Origin: Isoetes taiwanensis
Lineage: Eukaryota; Streptophyta; Lycopodiopsida; Isoetales; Isoetaceae
DNA length: 64,000 bases
Direction: 5' to 3'
NCBI GenBank assembly: GCA_021234155.1
Contig: JAJEKV010000041.1
Location: forward strand, 3,588,829 to 3,652,828
Shown here: positions 23,555 through 35,981 of the stretch, piece by piece
Position numbering within the stretch: position 1 is the first letter of the stretch
Layout: each line of letters begins with the position of its first letter
The notes under the pieces: generated by a model
The model's input: only the letters and a program-made list of their open reading frames with translations
What the model was told of the DNA's origin: nothing
Database searches by the model: none
Position numbers and translations under genes: made by a program

Positions 23555-25105
23555 CTATTTGTCATATGTGAGTTGTTGGACGACTCCATCTCCATCCTTA
23601 ACAATAGGTTCCTGTTTTTGCTTGGAGACCGAACCTCCTATGCCACTTGGAGTGCAGATCTGCTCAATGTTGGAATTATCAGCCATGCTTGAGCCACTTT
23701 GTACTGGTCGAACTGTAATCCGAGGTGGGGCATAACCCATGACTGTACCATAAGAAGGTGTTCTGGGTTTAGTTTGCTTCGTTTTTCTTTCTGCTACATT
23801 GCTGGATCCAGCTTCCACATTTTGCATCAGTGACACTGATTTTATGCTCTTCTCGCATATAGTAGCCATTTTGCATACGGGGAAGTTCAGCTTTAGGTCT
23901 GCCCATGGGTCTGCTGCCATCAACAGTGTCATGCTAATAAGTGTATTTCTCACTTCCAAATATGAAATGTATGCAATTATGCTTTCTTTTAGAGTGGTCT
24001 TCAAAAACTTTCTCATAGACACCATTTGTGCTACCACCGACATATCAGGGAAAATATAGTCTAGGTTGTTGAACATGTACCACACTGCGTGGTCAATCCA
24101 AGTCATATTGTCCTTACAAGCATTACCTTTAACCCTCGGTTCACATACACATTTAAAATATGGGCACATGCTTCTCCATACCCTTTTAATATAGAATGCA
24201 TCCCTCCTGATCGTGGAATACGCCATGTGTCCTTTCTGCCTTACATATATGAATGTGTCTTTGTTACATTTTTTATCAAAAAAACGATGGTCTATCTTCA
24301 GCTTAAACTTCTCTCTGTGCACTATTTTCTCCATTTTTTCTGCTGCTACCTTAGCCATTTTTTCTTGCTCGGGTGTTATCCCTCCCAGCATGATCCATGA
24401 TTCTCGGCTGATCGGAGCTAAGGCTCCAAAATTCTTTGTCCTCCAGATCCCTTGATTACAGAACATGGCATGGCTTTCAACAAGCCTTTCAGAAATAATG
24501 GGAAAAAGGTGACAATTGTGTAAAGTAAAACTGAAATCCATATCATCCTCCCCATTACCACTTTGGTTCCTTTTTTCGCTCATAGCAATTTTATCTTCTT
24601 GAGCGAGAGATTCCCCAAAGGGGTCGTCTTCATCATCATCGGATCGTTACTAAGTCTTTGTCTTTTGGATAATGACATCACTGAGGCTGGATTTTTTTAT
24701 CTTATGGGCTTTTTCAAGAGCCAACACTCCTTTGAAGAAATGATTCTTGGCTGTATCCTCCTCCATGGTGTAGTGGTATACTTTTGTTGGTAGACCAGCA
24801 TATATCTCGTCTATAAACTTGATGATTTCATCCCAGTCATTGTCAAGCTTATTTAGCTTTGGAACTAGCTCCAGCCAATCATTAAAACCCAAGTGGGAGA
24901 TAGCCGAGAGCTCCTCAGGTTTTCTAGTAGCCTCTTTTTCAAGTAATTGAATGTGTACATGATGATTCTTGATGCAACATAGTACTGTCTGCACAGCACT
25001 GCTTGGACAAGTAATTTTGCTCGTGGCATAACCAATTGGTCCAAGGTCCCTATTCCAAACAGGAGGTACAAACTCAACAGTGTCTGCTTGTGCCTCCTCG
25101 TCATC
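23555..25105 (-). pseudogene. E2 ORF1, large exon
   Basis: It opens at 25105 after TTTCTATAG and reads like E1 to VIIQKT near 24,655. A frame disturbance at 24,595-24,660 follows, then MDFSFTLHNCHLFPI runs open through KVAAEKMEKIVHREKFK, CNKDTFIYVRQKGHMAYS and a low-complexity tail (QTKPRTPSYGTVMGYAPP) to a stop at 23,555 that overlaps a possible donor TAG^GTATGG. No known domain recognised. The tail is absent from E1 because of the 16,402 junction. The break sits in a cluster of CTG/CAG differences from E1. Confidence 0.68.
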
Positions 25106-26624
25106 CTATAGAAACAAACCATCTTGTAAGTACAAGATAGAATCAAATACTTTGTCCCTGTTAAAACCAATAGATGTGATGCAACTCCAGTTAAACTAGA
25201 GAAATGAAATGTCTAAAAAAAACCCGGACATAACTAGTTTGGACAACAATCCTACTAGCACATCTAACTATTTCGGTCAATCCCTCCATAGCTTAATCAT
25301 TCCATCCTATGATCAAGAGATCATAGTCTGGTGCATCTATCTACTGGTAACAGGTCCTTAGACTTACAACTTTTTTCTAAACAAAACCCCATAGAATATA
25401 TGAAGATCATATATCATCTAGACTATGTGGGTCTGTACAAAGCACCCTTTCAGTCTCCTTTAAAGAAAAACATGTGATCCTCAATTACGTAAAGACCCAA
25501 TATCATGCAATCTTTAAATTACATGCAGACCAGTCAATAATCATATTAAATCGTGTTGGTCTATTAGTCTACACAGCCATCCTTTTTTATTTTTAAATAA
25601 AGATGCATGGACTAAGATACGTTTGCATGCATAAAGATTTACAATCTATATCTGCACTTGCATGCAACCAATAGGAGCTTTTCTGCCTTCTTTAAAGTTC
25701 TTTGTCATATTTCTCAAATAAAAGCAAAAAAAAATAGGTCTTCAAATTTTGTGGCTTTATAACTGTTAGTTACATGCACATGCATGCAACCGACCATAAC
25801 TTGCTTTTTTAACACAAGAAACAAAAGGAAATTTTAAAGTCATAAATCCATTTGCATGTCCTGCAACTTTAATGCAAACCATGGATTTCCTTTTTTAATT
25901 TTTCACTATAGTCCTTATTACGGAGGTATTTTTTGCAGTCACTGTTTATCATTAAGCATATAAGGAATGCTTCCTTTCAGCTGAACATATGTCTCTATTT
26001 AATATACTCCTTCAAACAGCAATATTTCTGGCTGCCTATAACAGTAAGAGTTTGCCCTTTTCTTCAGCATATTTATGTCATTATCCTGCTCTTTTCTTAT
26101 CATTCAACATAAAATATCCACTATATCTCATATATCTGGAGACTATTCCCTAAATCCACTTTTTTGCAGTAAAACAATCACATTCTTAGCCAGATTTAAG
26201 GATACAATTATGACAGTACCTATGTGAAGCCATGATAACTATATAAAGCCGTTCCAGTACTTTATTTTTCATTTGAAAATAAGGTAGATAGCTGTCTCTT
26301 ACATAAATATCCGATTACAAAATGTAATAAGGATTGTATTCATACCTGCTGGCAGTTTGAGCCCCATTACTTGTATGCCTTAAATCATCATTTACTATTA
26401 CCACAGCACGCCACAGAGTTTAACAAAAATTACACTAGGCCTTACCCAATAAGTAAGTACCTTATGCCATGGTTTTTTCAGAAATATGCCCAAAATTTGA
26501 GTTAACTATTATGGCTGAATCAGTCCATAAGTTACTGTAACTATCTTAGACCTGTACATCCATTTCGATCGACCAGACATCATAACAGCAAAGAAGATAT
26601 ATTAGGAGAAGAATCACCACGTAC

Positions 26625-26730
26625 CTGCAGCCAATCATGAGAACGTTAGTGATAGACTCGGTAACGACCCAAGGGCCAAAAGGTACATCAGGTGATTCTT
26701 GGCTCTTCGCCCATCACCTAATGTACCCTT
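26625..26730 (-). other. E2 stem-loop beside conserved 5' splice site
   Basis: GGTACATCAGGTGAT (26,682-26,696) pairs with ATCACCTAATGTACC (26,713-26,727), and outer bases extend the stem. The loop holds GGCTCTTCGCCC. On the minus strand this lies about 50 nt before TTGGCTGCAG^GTAC, a 5' splice site. The single C/A mismatch on the plus strand is a G-U pair on the minus strand. E1 has the same structure near 19,580-19,630. T units have the homologue. Confidence 0.7.
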
Positions 26731-27358
26731 TGCTCTTGATGTCCGATCATCTACTAATTATGTACAGTCTAAATAGTACATCAAACAATAACAACAAACA
26801 GTAACAATACAATTCACAAGCAGAATCCCTTCCTAATCATATGCAACGTATCTAAACTACATTGAATTAGAACACTAATTCACTACAAGTATTTCAGACT
26901 GTTATACAAAGCTGGCCTTTAGGCTGTACCCATATGACTTTTATTGGCCGATTTTCTATTCATATGGTTAGGAATAGGCTTAGGAATTCGTTAATTTATT
27001 TTACAAAACCTAGATCTATTTAAGATCTTATATTCCAGCATTTAAACTATTTCTGTAACCACCTTTAGTGCTCCAATCCGCTAGGCAATCTGCTTATACT
27101 CTCCTTATCTTTAAATCTCTCATCTAAAGAATCAGAGACTTATTTACAATGCTACAGCCTAGCCATTATGCTGCCCTTGTATCATCTTTTTTAGTGCTTA
27201 GACAGCTTAAGCTTTCCCTTTAATCAAACTCCATACCTTGCAATCCATAATCATAGGTTCAATCCAACGTCAGGTCTGGCCTTATGAATTAAACATGTAC
27301 CATGTATCTAGGGCAGGAAAGGCCATATTTATGCAGAGATAACTAGCATATTTTATAT

Positions 27359-27682
27359 CTGTAAGTCTTCATTATCAGAGCCCATGTCGTCTTCATTTGG
27401 TTGTGTCTCAGGCACGTACAGCTCACTATTGCTATTGCCTCTGTAATATCCTCCAGGGTTTCGATTAAACCCTCCACCCCTTTTAGCCATATAGCCAGCT
27501 TTGTTATCCTCAAAGCTTCGCTTAGAATCAAAGCCTCGACCAACCCCTCTTCTATTCATACTTAATTTATCAAATTTTTCAGAGTTTCTGCACCATAGGA
27601 GCTCTCTCTCCGTCTCTGTATCAAGTGAAAACTCCTCCTCAGAACTATGGCTTCCGGACCAGCCATCCGAATTAAATCCCAT
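27359..27682 (-). CDS. E2 ORF1 first exon, RGG-rich
   Basis: Homologous to the E1 exon with a few changes (RRGVGRGF). The donor that is CAG^GTATAA in E1 is CAG^ATATAA here, a G-to-A change on the sense strand that would disable it. The frame is otherwise intact. Confidence 0.58.
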
Positions 27683-28087
27683 GGGTCAGCTGTCTGCCAG
27701 AATCCTACACAATATTTGGGTCTTACGAGGTCTGCCCAGCACAATTAAGGATTGAGGCTTGGCTTTACTTTCTTGGTCGAGCTTAGGCCATAAATTATCA
27801 CGGCGACATATTTTATCCATTAAATTTTAGGAACGGAGAGACTGAAAAATATCCATGGTTATACCAACTACTGGGCCATGTCTATACTTAATAACTTAAG
27901 TTAGTTTTCATTTTCTTTCCACAAAGAACCCAAGTACTAAAGAAGAGACCTTATTATGTTTAAACATTATTTTGAGCACTGTCTAATTTTGTTATTACAA
28001 CCGTGCAGACTGTACCCTTCCAATATAATTGCTTCTCCCAAAACATGGAACATGCAGATCATTATTATAAAAAAAAAAAAAAAAAAA

Positions 28088-31009
28088 TCTAACATGCACA
28101 AAGAGATGAATTCTTGTGCTCATAGCATTGGGGTGTGAAGGGTATTAAAGATGACTAGAGTCTTTACTTAGCCCTGAAAGAGTAATGATCTACTTAGTGT
28201 TGCTTAACTTATTCCTCCTCTGATGCCAGATCTTCTCTTGTGAAGTATGGCAATTACTTTCAACTAGCTTTTGGGCATGGATGTGTAAGTAGTCTCCCTA
28301 GTCTATTATCTTTGGCTATGCAGGCATGGTTTTGGATTATTTTAATGTAATATTTCTTTATTCCTTTTTTTTAGGTTTGGGAACTACAAACAAAATTTTT
28401 TTAAATGTTTGCTCAAGGAAGGCTGAAAACTAAAATCGAAAAGGAAAAGAATTAAATCTGCAAAACAAAAGGGCATGGGTATCATGGTCTGGCGAGAAGT
28501 GCATGGCCTAAAAAATATAAAAAAGTCTTGTGAGATGTTGTAGAAGGTAGTGAATGGCCAATTTACTCTGGAAGAGATACAGAGAGAATTTAAACAGTAA
28601 GCTATATCTTTGTACCCTAAACCCTTACAAATGTTAAAATAAGACTTTCTTCAAATTTTCAGCCAAAAGGATTGTGCACTCTGTCAGCAACAACTCATGG
28701 TTCACCTCAATTGTGGCAGCTAAGAAAAAGTACGAGAATTGTACCCAACGTGGTCATCTAATAAAAAAGTTAGCCAATACGCCTCCAACTTCACAAACCG
28801 GATAAGTTTCTTTCTTCCCCTTGTTCTCTTGAGTATGCTCACATAACACTACAGTAAGGGACTTGTTGTGGTGCTGTGCGCGCATAGCACTATAGTAGCA
28901 TAGCACTACAGTAAGGGACTTTTCCTTACTGTAGTGTTATGCGCACATAGCCCTACTCTAACCCTTTGGGCATTAGAGGTTCATTTGCAGTTGTGCTATA
29001 GCACAACTGCTATGCTCCTAGCTTTGTTTCTTACATAATTTTCTCGGATTTCAGGAAAAGAAAGGCCCATGCCACCTGGATTTTTCAACATGGTCGGACT
29101 AGCTAAGGAAGAGTGCTCGAAACTAAATAAGAAGCAAGAAGTTGGGCAGAGTTTTATGCCTTCGGAATTTGTGAGATTTAACATGTTTGGCCAGAATTGT
29201 TTGTACCAGATTTATCACGTAAATTGTGTCAAACTTAATCATACTTTGAAAGCTGGCAACTATTCTTCGTGCATCGCTATTCCCACTAAATCTATAATTA
29301 TGAAAGTTTAGTACCTATATGGCATGCAGGGGAAGGAGTAGAAATATGTCGTGCAATGAGTGCTACGAGGTTGTTTTGAGATCCCAAATCTATCCTAATG
29401 CTTCTTGCTAGAATTTGTCGGGTCTGCCAAATTAGTGCATCGCGCACTCTCCAAGTTAGTACATTAGGATTTTCATTGACCGTAGGTAAAAAGTTTCATT
29501 TTTTTGTTGGAATTTCACTGTTAGGTTGCTTATGGCTCTTGTCTTTTCAAAAGAGCCAACAATCTGCATTGCTAACTTATTCTAGTTCTTATGTAACCCT
29601 TATAATGAAAGCTTCCTAATGGATGCTATACCAATTTGAAAATGGATAGGGAACATGTCTTGATAGGGATCATATCTCCATGGCCCTATAGAATGGTTCG
29701 AATGGGATTACAATACTTTAAAATAAAAATAATGTACATAATATTACTGGTCAGACATGGTCCTTTTAGATTACATTTGGTGATCATTGATCTTTAATGA
29801 AAAACAAGCTGCTGAGAACTATTAAGACACAACCACGCGAACATTAATAAGTAGCTAACCTATGACGTCATCAATATACTGACAATATAAAATGTTTTAT
29901 GAAGCCAAAAGATCCAAATATGTTAGCTAAAATTGTTGGCATGCCAAAAAGAAGAAGAAGAAAAAAAAAACAAAAATTTTGGCATCCACTAGAGACCAAT
30001 TATAAGACACATGAACATTAGGGGCAAATGAAAAGATTCCTCGTTTTTCAGATGTTTGTCTCTATCATTAACCAATTTATCATGATCCTTATTTATTACT
30101 TTGTTTTCTCTCTAGAACTTCAGAGCAGCAAAAAGACCCTAAGATAAGGGCTTTCTTTCAGTTTTAACAGAGATTGAGAGTATAGGAGCAAAAAAAAGCA
30201 TGAAGCCAAACAAAATCTCAAGTCTGAAATTACACCTAAGAAAAGAAGGTAATCTAACATTCCATACAAGTCGGGATGCCTCAGATTTGTGACAAACATA
30301 CGGGTATTATACTCTATATAGAAATATGGTCGTCACACGGATGCAAGAAAATAGTTGCACAAAGGCAGCGTTCGAACTCGCTAGTTGCAAGTCATATACC
30401 TTTCGCATATGTGCACCTTTGCCAATTGCACAATTTATTTTGCTTGGTTATATGCTCTTGCATCTTCCTCACATACACAACAACTTTTAAGAGGTCCTAG
30501 AACATTCCAGAACCTACATGCATGTGCGACACTTGGTAAGAACTCATCCGTTGGAGTGGCACGATCTGGACCGTTGGTTTAAATATATAGAGGAGCCACG
30601 TTTGTGTCGAACCATTTTGGTTCAATGCCAATCTTGAGTCTTCCAACTTGAGTCCTTATATTTTGCTCAATTATATCAAGTATTTCCAACATTTTAGCAT
30701 ATTCTTTGCGTATTTCCGCTTATTTCCTCATCGGTTCATAATACTTTGAACCTGAAACCCTTATCGATAGTATTCCTTTGCTCCTGATTGATATTTTAAC
30801 CTCTATGGAGGAGGTTTCAACCTTATTACAACAATAGCAGCTCGTTCGAGTATGTCAATAGTTTCAGTTGGATAATAAAGAGCTAAGAAATCGGGTAGTT
30901 TCTGATAAGCCAACCTCTAGCTCTGGATTGAGGCCTCAGAAAAGTTTGACGACTCAGCCCAAGCTTCACGGTTTTTTAAATCAGATTCGGCTTCTGATTG
31001 AGCTCTATC
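28088..31009 (+). repeat. Duplicated block R, copy 2
   Basis: Copy of 13,480-16,402 preceded by A19. It contains an open exon-like stretch (29,069-29,311) after an acceptor TTTCAG, with MPPGFFNMVGLAKEECSKLN, and an upstream exon-like piece with KDCALCQQQLMVHLNC. I recognise no family for these. Beyond 31,009 the sequence continues into the gag homology absent from copy 1. Confidence 0.9.
28845..29010. repeat. Cruciform-rich segment in block R2
   Basis: A 19-bp stem (28,898-28,916 with 28,924-28,942; one G-T pair) has a 7-nt loop. A perfect 24-bp palindrome lies at 28,987-29,010 with core TTGTGCTATAGCACAA. CACTACAGTAAGGGACTT occurs twice in direct orientation. Copy R1 (14,250-14,440) has both structures damaged by small changes. 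Confidence 0.85.
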
Positions 31010-31640
31010 CTCATAAATATTCAAGAGCTCATGAACAACTTGGTTTCTCCTTACAGGGCCAACTTTAAGTTGATTTGCTCCATTGCTGGAGATTGGAGCT
31101 CCAGAGTTAAAAACTTTGTTGCTTTCATTGTTGAGCTAGAGGCATGTTTCGAGAATACAGATCACCAGGGGACAACAATATAAAACTAAGCAATCTCAGA
31201 CAAGGCTCTTGCCCAACCTCAGTTTTTGCCAAATTGCATCTGATATCTGATGTTGCTCTTCGTGATTTTTTTCGAGAGGACATGAGGATCTCAAGGATAT
31301 GTTGGTGACCGTGGAGGATCCCAAGATGTTAGACAAAGCTATAAAATTTACAGTTCATTGGGATAATCAGCTCTTTTAACGTGGGCAAAAAAGACGTAGT
31401 CAGGTCTTTCCAGTTCCACGACACGAGCGCCGCGGTTCCATTTGTAGAGTCTATGAGAGTCTAGCTGATCCGAGCCTGAGCCTATGCAGATTAATCGTGT
31501 GATTTGGTGGTCCTTGTTTGCTACTAAGAAGCAGCACTAGAGAGAGTCTTTGTCTCTATTGTAGCGGAGTTGGCCATACCACTCATAGATGTCCTGTTAA
31601 GCATGTAAATCAGTTGGAAAACTCCAAAGGGGCCTGTCCG
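30788..31640 (+). pseudogene. Ty3/gypsy gag remnant with zinc knuckle
   Basis: Gag would coat the element RNA. Scattered frames give EEVSTLLQQ, SYP-like LIELYPHKYSRAHEQLG, EPEPMQINRV and a zinc knuckle CLYCSGVGHTTHRC at 31,551-31,592 (CX2CX4HX4C). EPMQI followed by the knuckle is the usual order at the end of plant gypsy gag. Many stops; no protease or pol follows. Confidence 0.7.
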
Positions 31641-31649
31641 AGTAGTAAA

Positions 31650-32400
31650 AATCTCTCAATGGCTTAGCTCCTCTCAGAGGGGATGAAGAGTTTGTTCCCT
31701 TTAGTGAGTCAGAGGATTGAAAGTAGGATGCATTGGCACAACTCAATAGTGGTGCAAATATTTTAGATCTAACAAAAAAATCTTCCATCAATGGCAGGCT
31801 CGACCAAATTTAGTCGAGGCTGTATTTTATGAATGAATGATTATGCTTAAAACTCGCTCATAACTTCAGATGTGCTTTCAGACAAGCATTTTATGTGCTT
31901 TGTGTACATCCAAATGTCACATAAATTAATGCTGTAGTACCTTGAATTGTGGAGCAAGCACAAAGGACCAGCTTTAAAATGAATGAGAATCATGAATGTC
32001 CAGGTTCTTGTCTCATCAAAATGTGTCATCGTATTTGTGCTCTTGAATGTGTTATATTGTTCCTTCGGAGCCATATAAAAAAGAAACATGATGAAGAGAA
32101 TGCTAAATACAAGCCTATACTCCCAATGCACTATTAAAGCCGCGAAATGATACAATTAACTTGCAAAATCATATTAAACGAGAACAATTCATGTTCAGTG
32201 AATACTCTACCAGGATAAACAGTTATTCACCATTTCCTTCGTCCCCAAGTACATTACTTTCAACACTATTTCCTAATTCAAATCCAAAAATACCCTAAAT
32301 TTCTCAGAATTTTTGTGGTACTACAGAATGAGCTCTATGATGAGAACCGCAGAACTAGAGACTTACAACACAAATTTCCAACCATCAGCAACACATGCCT
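31650..32400. other. Spacer between gag remnant and RPS18
   Basis: No gene recognised. The last part is presumably the 3' UTR and downstream region of RPS18. Confidence 0.5.
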
Positions 32401-32425
32401 CAGTCCCCAAAAACGACCACTCTTT

Positions 32426-33142
<717 letters not shown>

Positions 33143-33188
33143 GGCGCAAAGCAGGAGCGAGAACGCAACCGAGAAACAGCGGCAGCGG

Positions 33189-33206
33189 AACCCTAGAAAA
33201 CCCTAA
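33189..33206 (-). promoter_or_regulatory. Telo-box motifs upstream of RPS18
   Basis: AACCCTAG (33,189-33,196) and AAACCCTAA (33,198-33,206), about 50-65 bp upstream of the start codon. The telo-box is common at transcription starts of plant ribosomal protein genes, so a role in coordinated expression is likely. Confidence 0.65.
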
Positions 33207-33360
33207 ATCTCGCGTTAGGGCAGATTTTTGCTTTTGAATGTTAAAACATAGAATTTGCTTAGGTGGCACATTTATAGCCTTTCTGCTTAGGTGGCCTTTC
33301 TGTAGGTTTCCCTTTAAAATCTATTTTTTCCGTACAAGGGAAAGGCCCCTTTTCTGAATA

Positions 33361-33481
33361 AGGGAAAGGCCCCCTGGCCTGTTTTATGCCCGGGAAAGCT
33401 GGCCGACGTGCAGCTGGCCGACGCGCGGAGCGCGGAGGCCTGCTTGACCGGGCAGAAAACAGGCCAGGGGGCCTTTGCCCT
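33361..33481. repeat. Long GC-rich inverted repeat
   Basis: A 26-bp arm at 33,368-33,393 pairs with 33,448-33,473 with one mismatch; core GGCCCCCTGGCCTGTTTT. Flanking bases extend the stem to about 34 bp with one bulge. The 54-nt loop contains a repeated CAGCTGGCCGACG-type word. Confidence 0.9.
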
Positions 33482-33519
33482 AACGGAAAACATCCATTGG
33501 GCTTCATTCTGCTGCTGAA

Positions 33520-33905
33520 TGCAAGGTAAAATCGACGGAATGGAGAGTAAAATCGACGGAATGGAGGGTAAAATCGGCTGAAGGAAGGTAAAAATCTGCC
33601 GCTGTTCTTGCTCTGTTCTTGCTCGACTTTCAGATAAAGAAAACTTGCCATGTGTCGTGATCTGATTGGATGGGAAGGCAGAATGAAGCCCAATGGTTTT
33701 TTCCGAAGGCAAAGCTGGCCGATGCGCGAAGCACAGAGGCCTGCTTGACCTACTGGAAAGAAGCCCAGGCGGCCTTTGGCATAACGGAAAGACTTCTTAC
33801 CTGCTGTTCTGGGATGAAGATTAGAAGGTAAAACCAGTAGAATCAAGGGTAAAACTAGTGGAATCGAGGGTAAAACAAGTAGAAACAAGGGTAAAACTGC
33901 CGCGA
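33520..33905. repeat. Two clusters of 21-bp GGTAAAA repeats
   Basis: About four units of pattern GGTAAAAYYRRYRGAATSRA at 33,527-33,600 and four at 33,822-33,905. Each cluster ends in CTGCCG and is preceded by a GC-rich CTGGCCGA...GGCCTGCTTGAC block, so the whole 300-bp module is duplicated. It lies upstream of RPS18. It may be regulatory or a mobile-element end. Confidence 0.85.
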
Positions 33906-34644
33906 TCAAAGAAACTCCACCGCCGGTCTTCCACTTGACGTTCAGCTTTAGAACTATGACACATGTCATAATCCTATTGGACAGGGGGCCAGAAGGGGGG
34001 GTAAGAAATCTCTTCGTTAATTGGTTGGTTCCCGAGGACATGTGGGGTTGGTTCATGTCACGAGGACAAGCGGGGGGGCTGGCATTTGGTAACAAAAATA
34101 AATGTTGGTTGCTAATGTAAAATATTCTAAGGAATCTTCTATGAGCTAAAGGCCATTAATTAAAGATACAGAGAATAAAGAAAAAGAACAACTTCGAGTT
34201 TCAAAACAACCTTATAAGTCAAATTGTACTTAATCAAGTTTTTTTACAATTGCCTCTCAAAACGTATGTCTATCTTTGATTTTTTTTTAAAAAAAAAACA
34301 CTAGCAATAGGTAGGCTTTGAGCAAAAGGTGGGGAGAGGAGGGTGGATGATGGAAGAAGAATGGTCAATAATAAGTTAAGAGTGGAAAAAATGCAGGAGG
34401 GACAATGTATTATGGCTCATAGTAGATATATCAATTTTCTTGTAATTTATTGTTTCATGCTTTACGATAAGTTTAGGTTTTTTATTTGTTAAGTTGATGA
34501 TGGGCGTATAGCAAGTAGAACGACTGTTAAAAGAAGACATACATATCACACTATAGACAACAAACAAAAAAGCTTTAATAAATAATGCACTAATTTGCAT
34601 AAGCCTGACAAAAGTACATAGTTCTTGGTTCTTCTTCATTCTCT

Positions 34645-35925
34645 TTGTTTCGGCTTTACATTGATGAATTGGAGAGCTGGCTTGCTGATAATGGGGGCGA
34701 CGGAGCTCACCTTCTCTACCATATCATCAAGCAGTTAATATATGCTGATGATGTGGACCTCCTAGCTTACACACCAGCAGACATGCAACGACATCTCGCA
34801 TTTTGCCAAGCGACAGATATACGCGTCAACTTGGCCAAGACTAAGGTGGTTTTTATATCATCTTCACGTCAGCCGAGGATCCCCTCCTTCAGTTACTGAG
34901 GTCAGAATGTGGAAGTAGCATCCACATACAAATATTTGGGAGTGGAGTTTCCTTCTACTATGCACTGGGACACATCCATACGGCTACGAGTTACGGCGGG
35001 CTGGAAGGCACTGTATGCAGTGCAAAATAATAGTCATAGAGCGGAGTTGTATGATTGGACCCATCAGTCACACCTGTTCAAGGTCTTAGTGGAGCATGTC
35101 CTTTTATACGGGGTTGAAGTATGGGGCCTAGTAGTATCCCTCGCTACTTGGAATGACTTAGAGCAGGTGCAGAAAGCCTTCTTGGTACGAGCACTAGGGG
35201 TGAAGTCCATAGTCCCATATCAAATTCTATTGCAGGAGACAGGATTCTTGCCTCTTCAGAGGGCGGCCCTTGATCGCCACATTGTCTATTTTCAGAAGAT
35301 GGTCAATATGGACGATGCTCATCTCCCTAAACTAGCTTATATCGTGGCAATGGGGCCACAATGCCTCAAGGCCTGCTGGAGGGAAAAGAGAGCTCAATGG
35401 ATGGCTAGATGGAATGTGCAGGAGCACAGGTGCATACATGTGCAAACAGAGGCAGACCGCCATAGCTTGAGGCAATACCTTGACGCGTGCTTCATCAGCA
35501 AGCTTTGGGATGCCAGCACCCTTGAACAGGTCAAGACAGCACACTACCAGCGCCACATAAATCCCACATTGGAATGAGGCCCGGAATGCTACATGTGCAC
35601 CCACTTGCCCATGAAAAGACGTAGACTCATTGCCTCCATTCGCACAAGGGTACATCATCTTCGAATTGAGACAGACAGATGGATTGGTGAGCCACGTCAG
35701 GACAGGCTCTGTCAATGCTACCAAATGGGAGTCATTGAGGATGAATCTCATACCCTTCAAAGTTGCCCAGCATATGATCAAATCCAGACGCGCTATGCTG
35801 AGTTGGTCAGGCCTGGCCAGCCACTACATGTGACATTGAGCACGGCATCCGTACGGGTGCTAGGATCATACCTTCAGGAGGTCATGGACATGCGAGATCA
35901 GCTATGTCCTCGGGCACGCGCTTGA
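34645..35925 (+). pseudogene. LINE-C reverse transcriptase C-terminal part, two stops
   Basis: A single frame of 427 codons interrupted only by two TGA codons (34,897-34,899 and 35,575-35,577). It shows the catalytic YADD (IYADDVDLLAY), VNLAKTKVVF, TYKYLGVEF and the post-RT FLVRALGVK. A C-terminal Cys/His cluster follows (RLCQCYQMGV, then SHTLQSCP). Both stops read TGAGG where CGAGG would give Arg-Gly, so CpG decay explains them. The N-terminal half of the RT and the endonuclease are missing. Confidence 0.85.
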
Positions 35926-35981
35926 CATGTATATACACATTTATTTCATGATGATGTATACTTGTACAATTTGACAGCATT

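Larger units (their letters stand above)
20990..28068 (-). mobile_element. Retroelement E, copy 2 (E2), Penelope-like, near full length
   Basis: Minus-strand order: short leader, RGG exon (27682-27359), a structured putative exon ending at 26,625, a large ORF1 exon (25105-23555), RT (23317-21180), and a structured 3' segment. There is no LTR, integrase, RNase H or GIY-YIG endonuclease that I can see. Long spacers between the coding pieces behave as introns with GT-AG ends. Retained introns and head-to-tail partial copies are known for Penelope-like elements. An A-run of 19 (28,069-28,087) marks the far end. Confidence 0.65.

Noticed and set aside
21190-24400. Plus-strand open frames over E2
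   Set aside because: They are antisense shadows of the ORF1 and RT frames and show no independent family signature.
26670-26735. CTGATG in the E stem-loop as a hammerhead core
   Set aside because: The core would need CTGANGA; this reads CTGATGT and T units read CCAATGT.
33259-34095. 278-codon minus-strand open frame with RFYPPF/RFYSPF repeats
   Set aside because: The repeated heptapeptide is only the translation of the 21-bp GGTAAAA minisatellite; no start context or family supports a gene.
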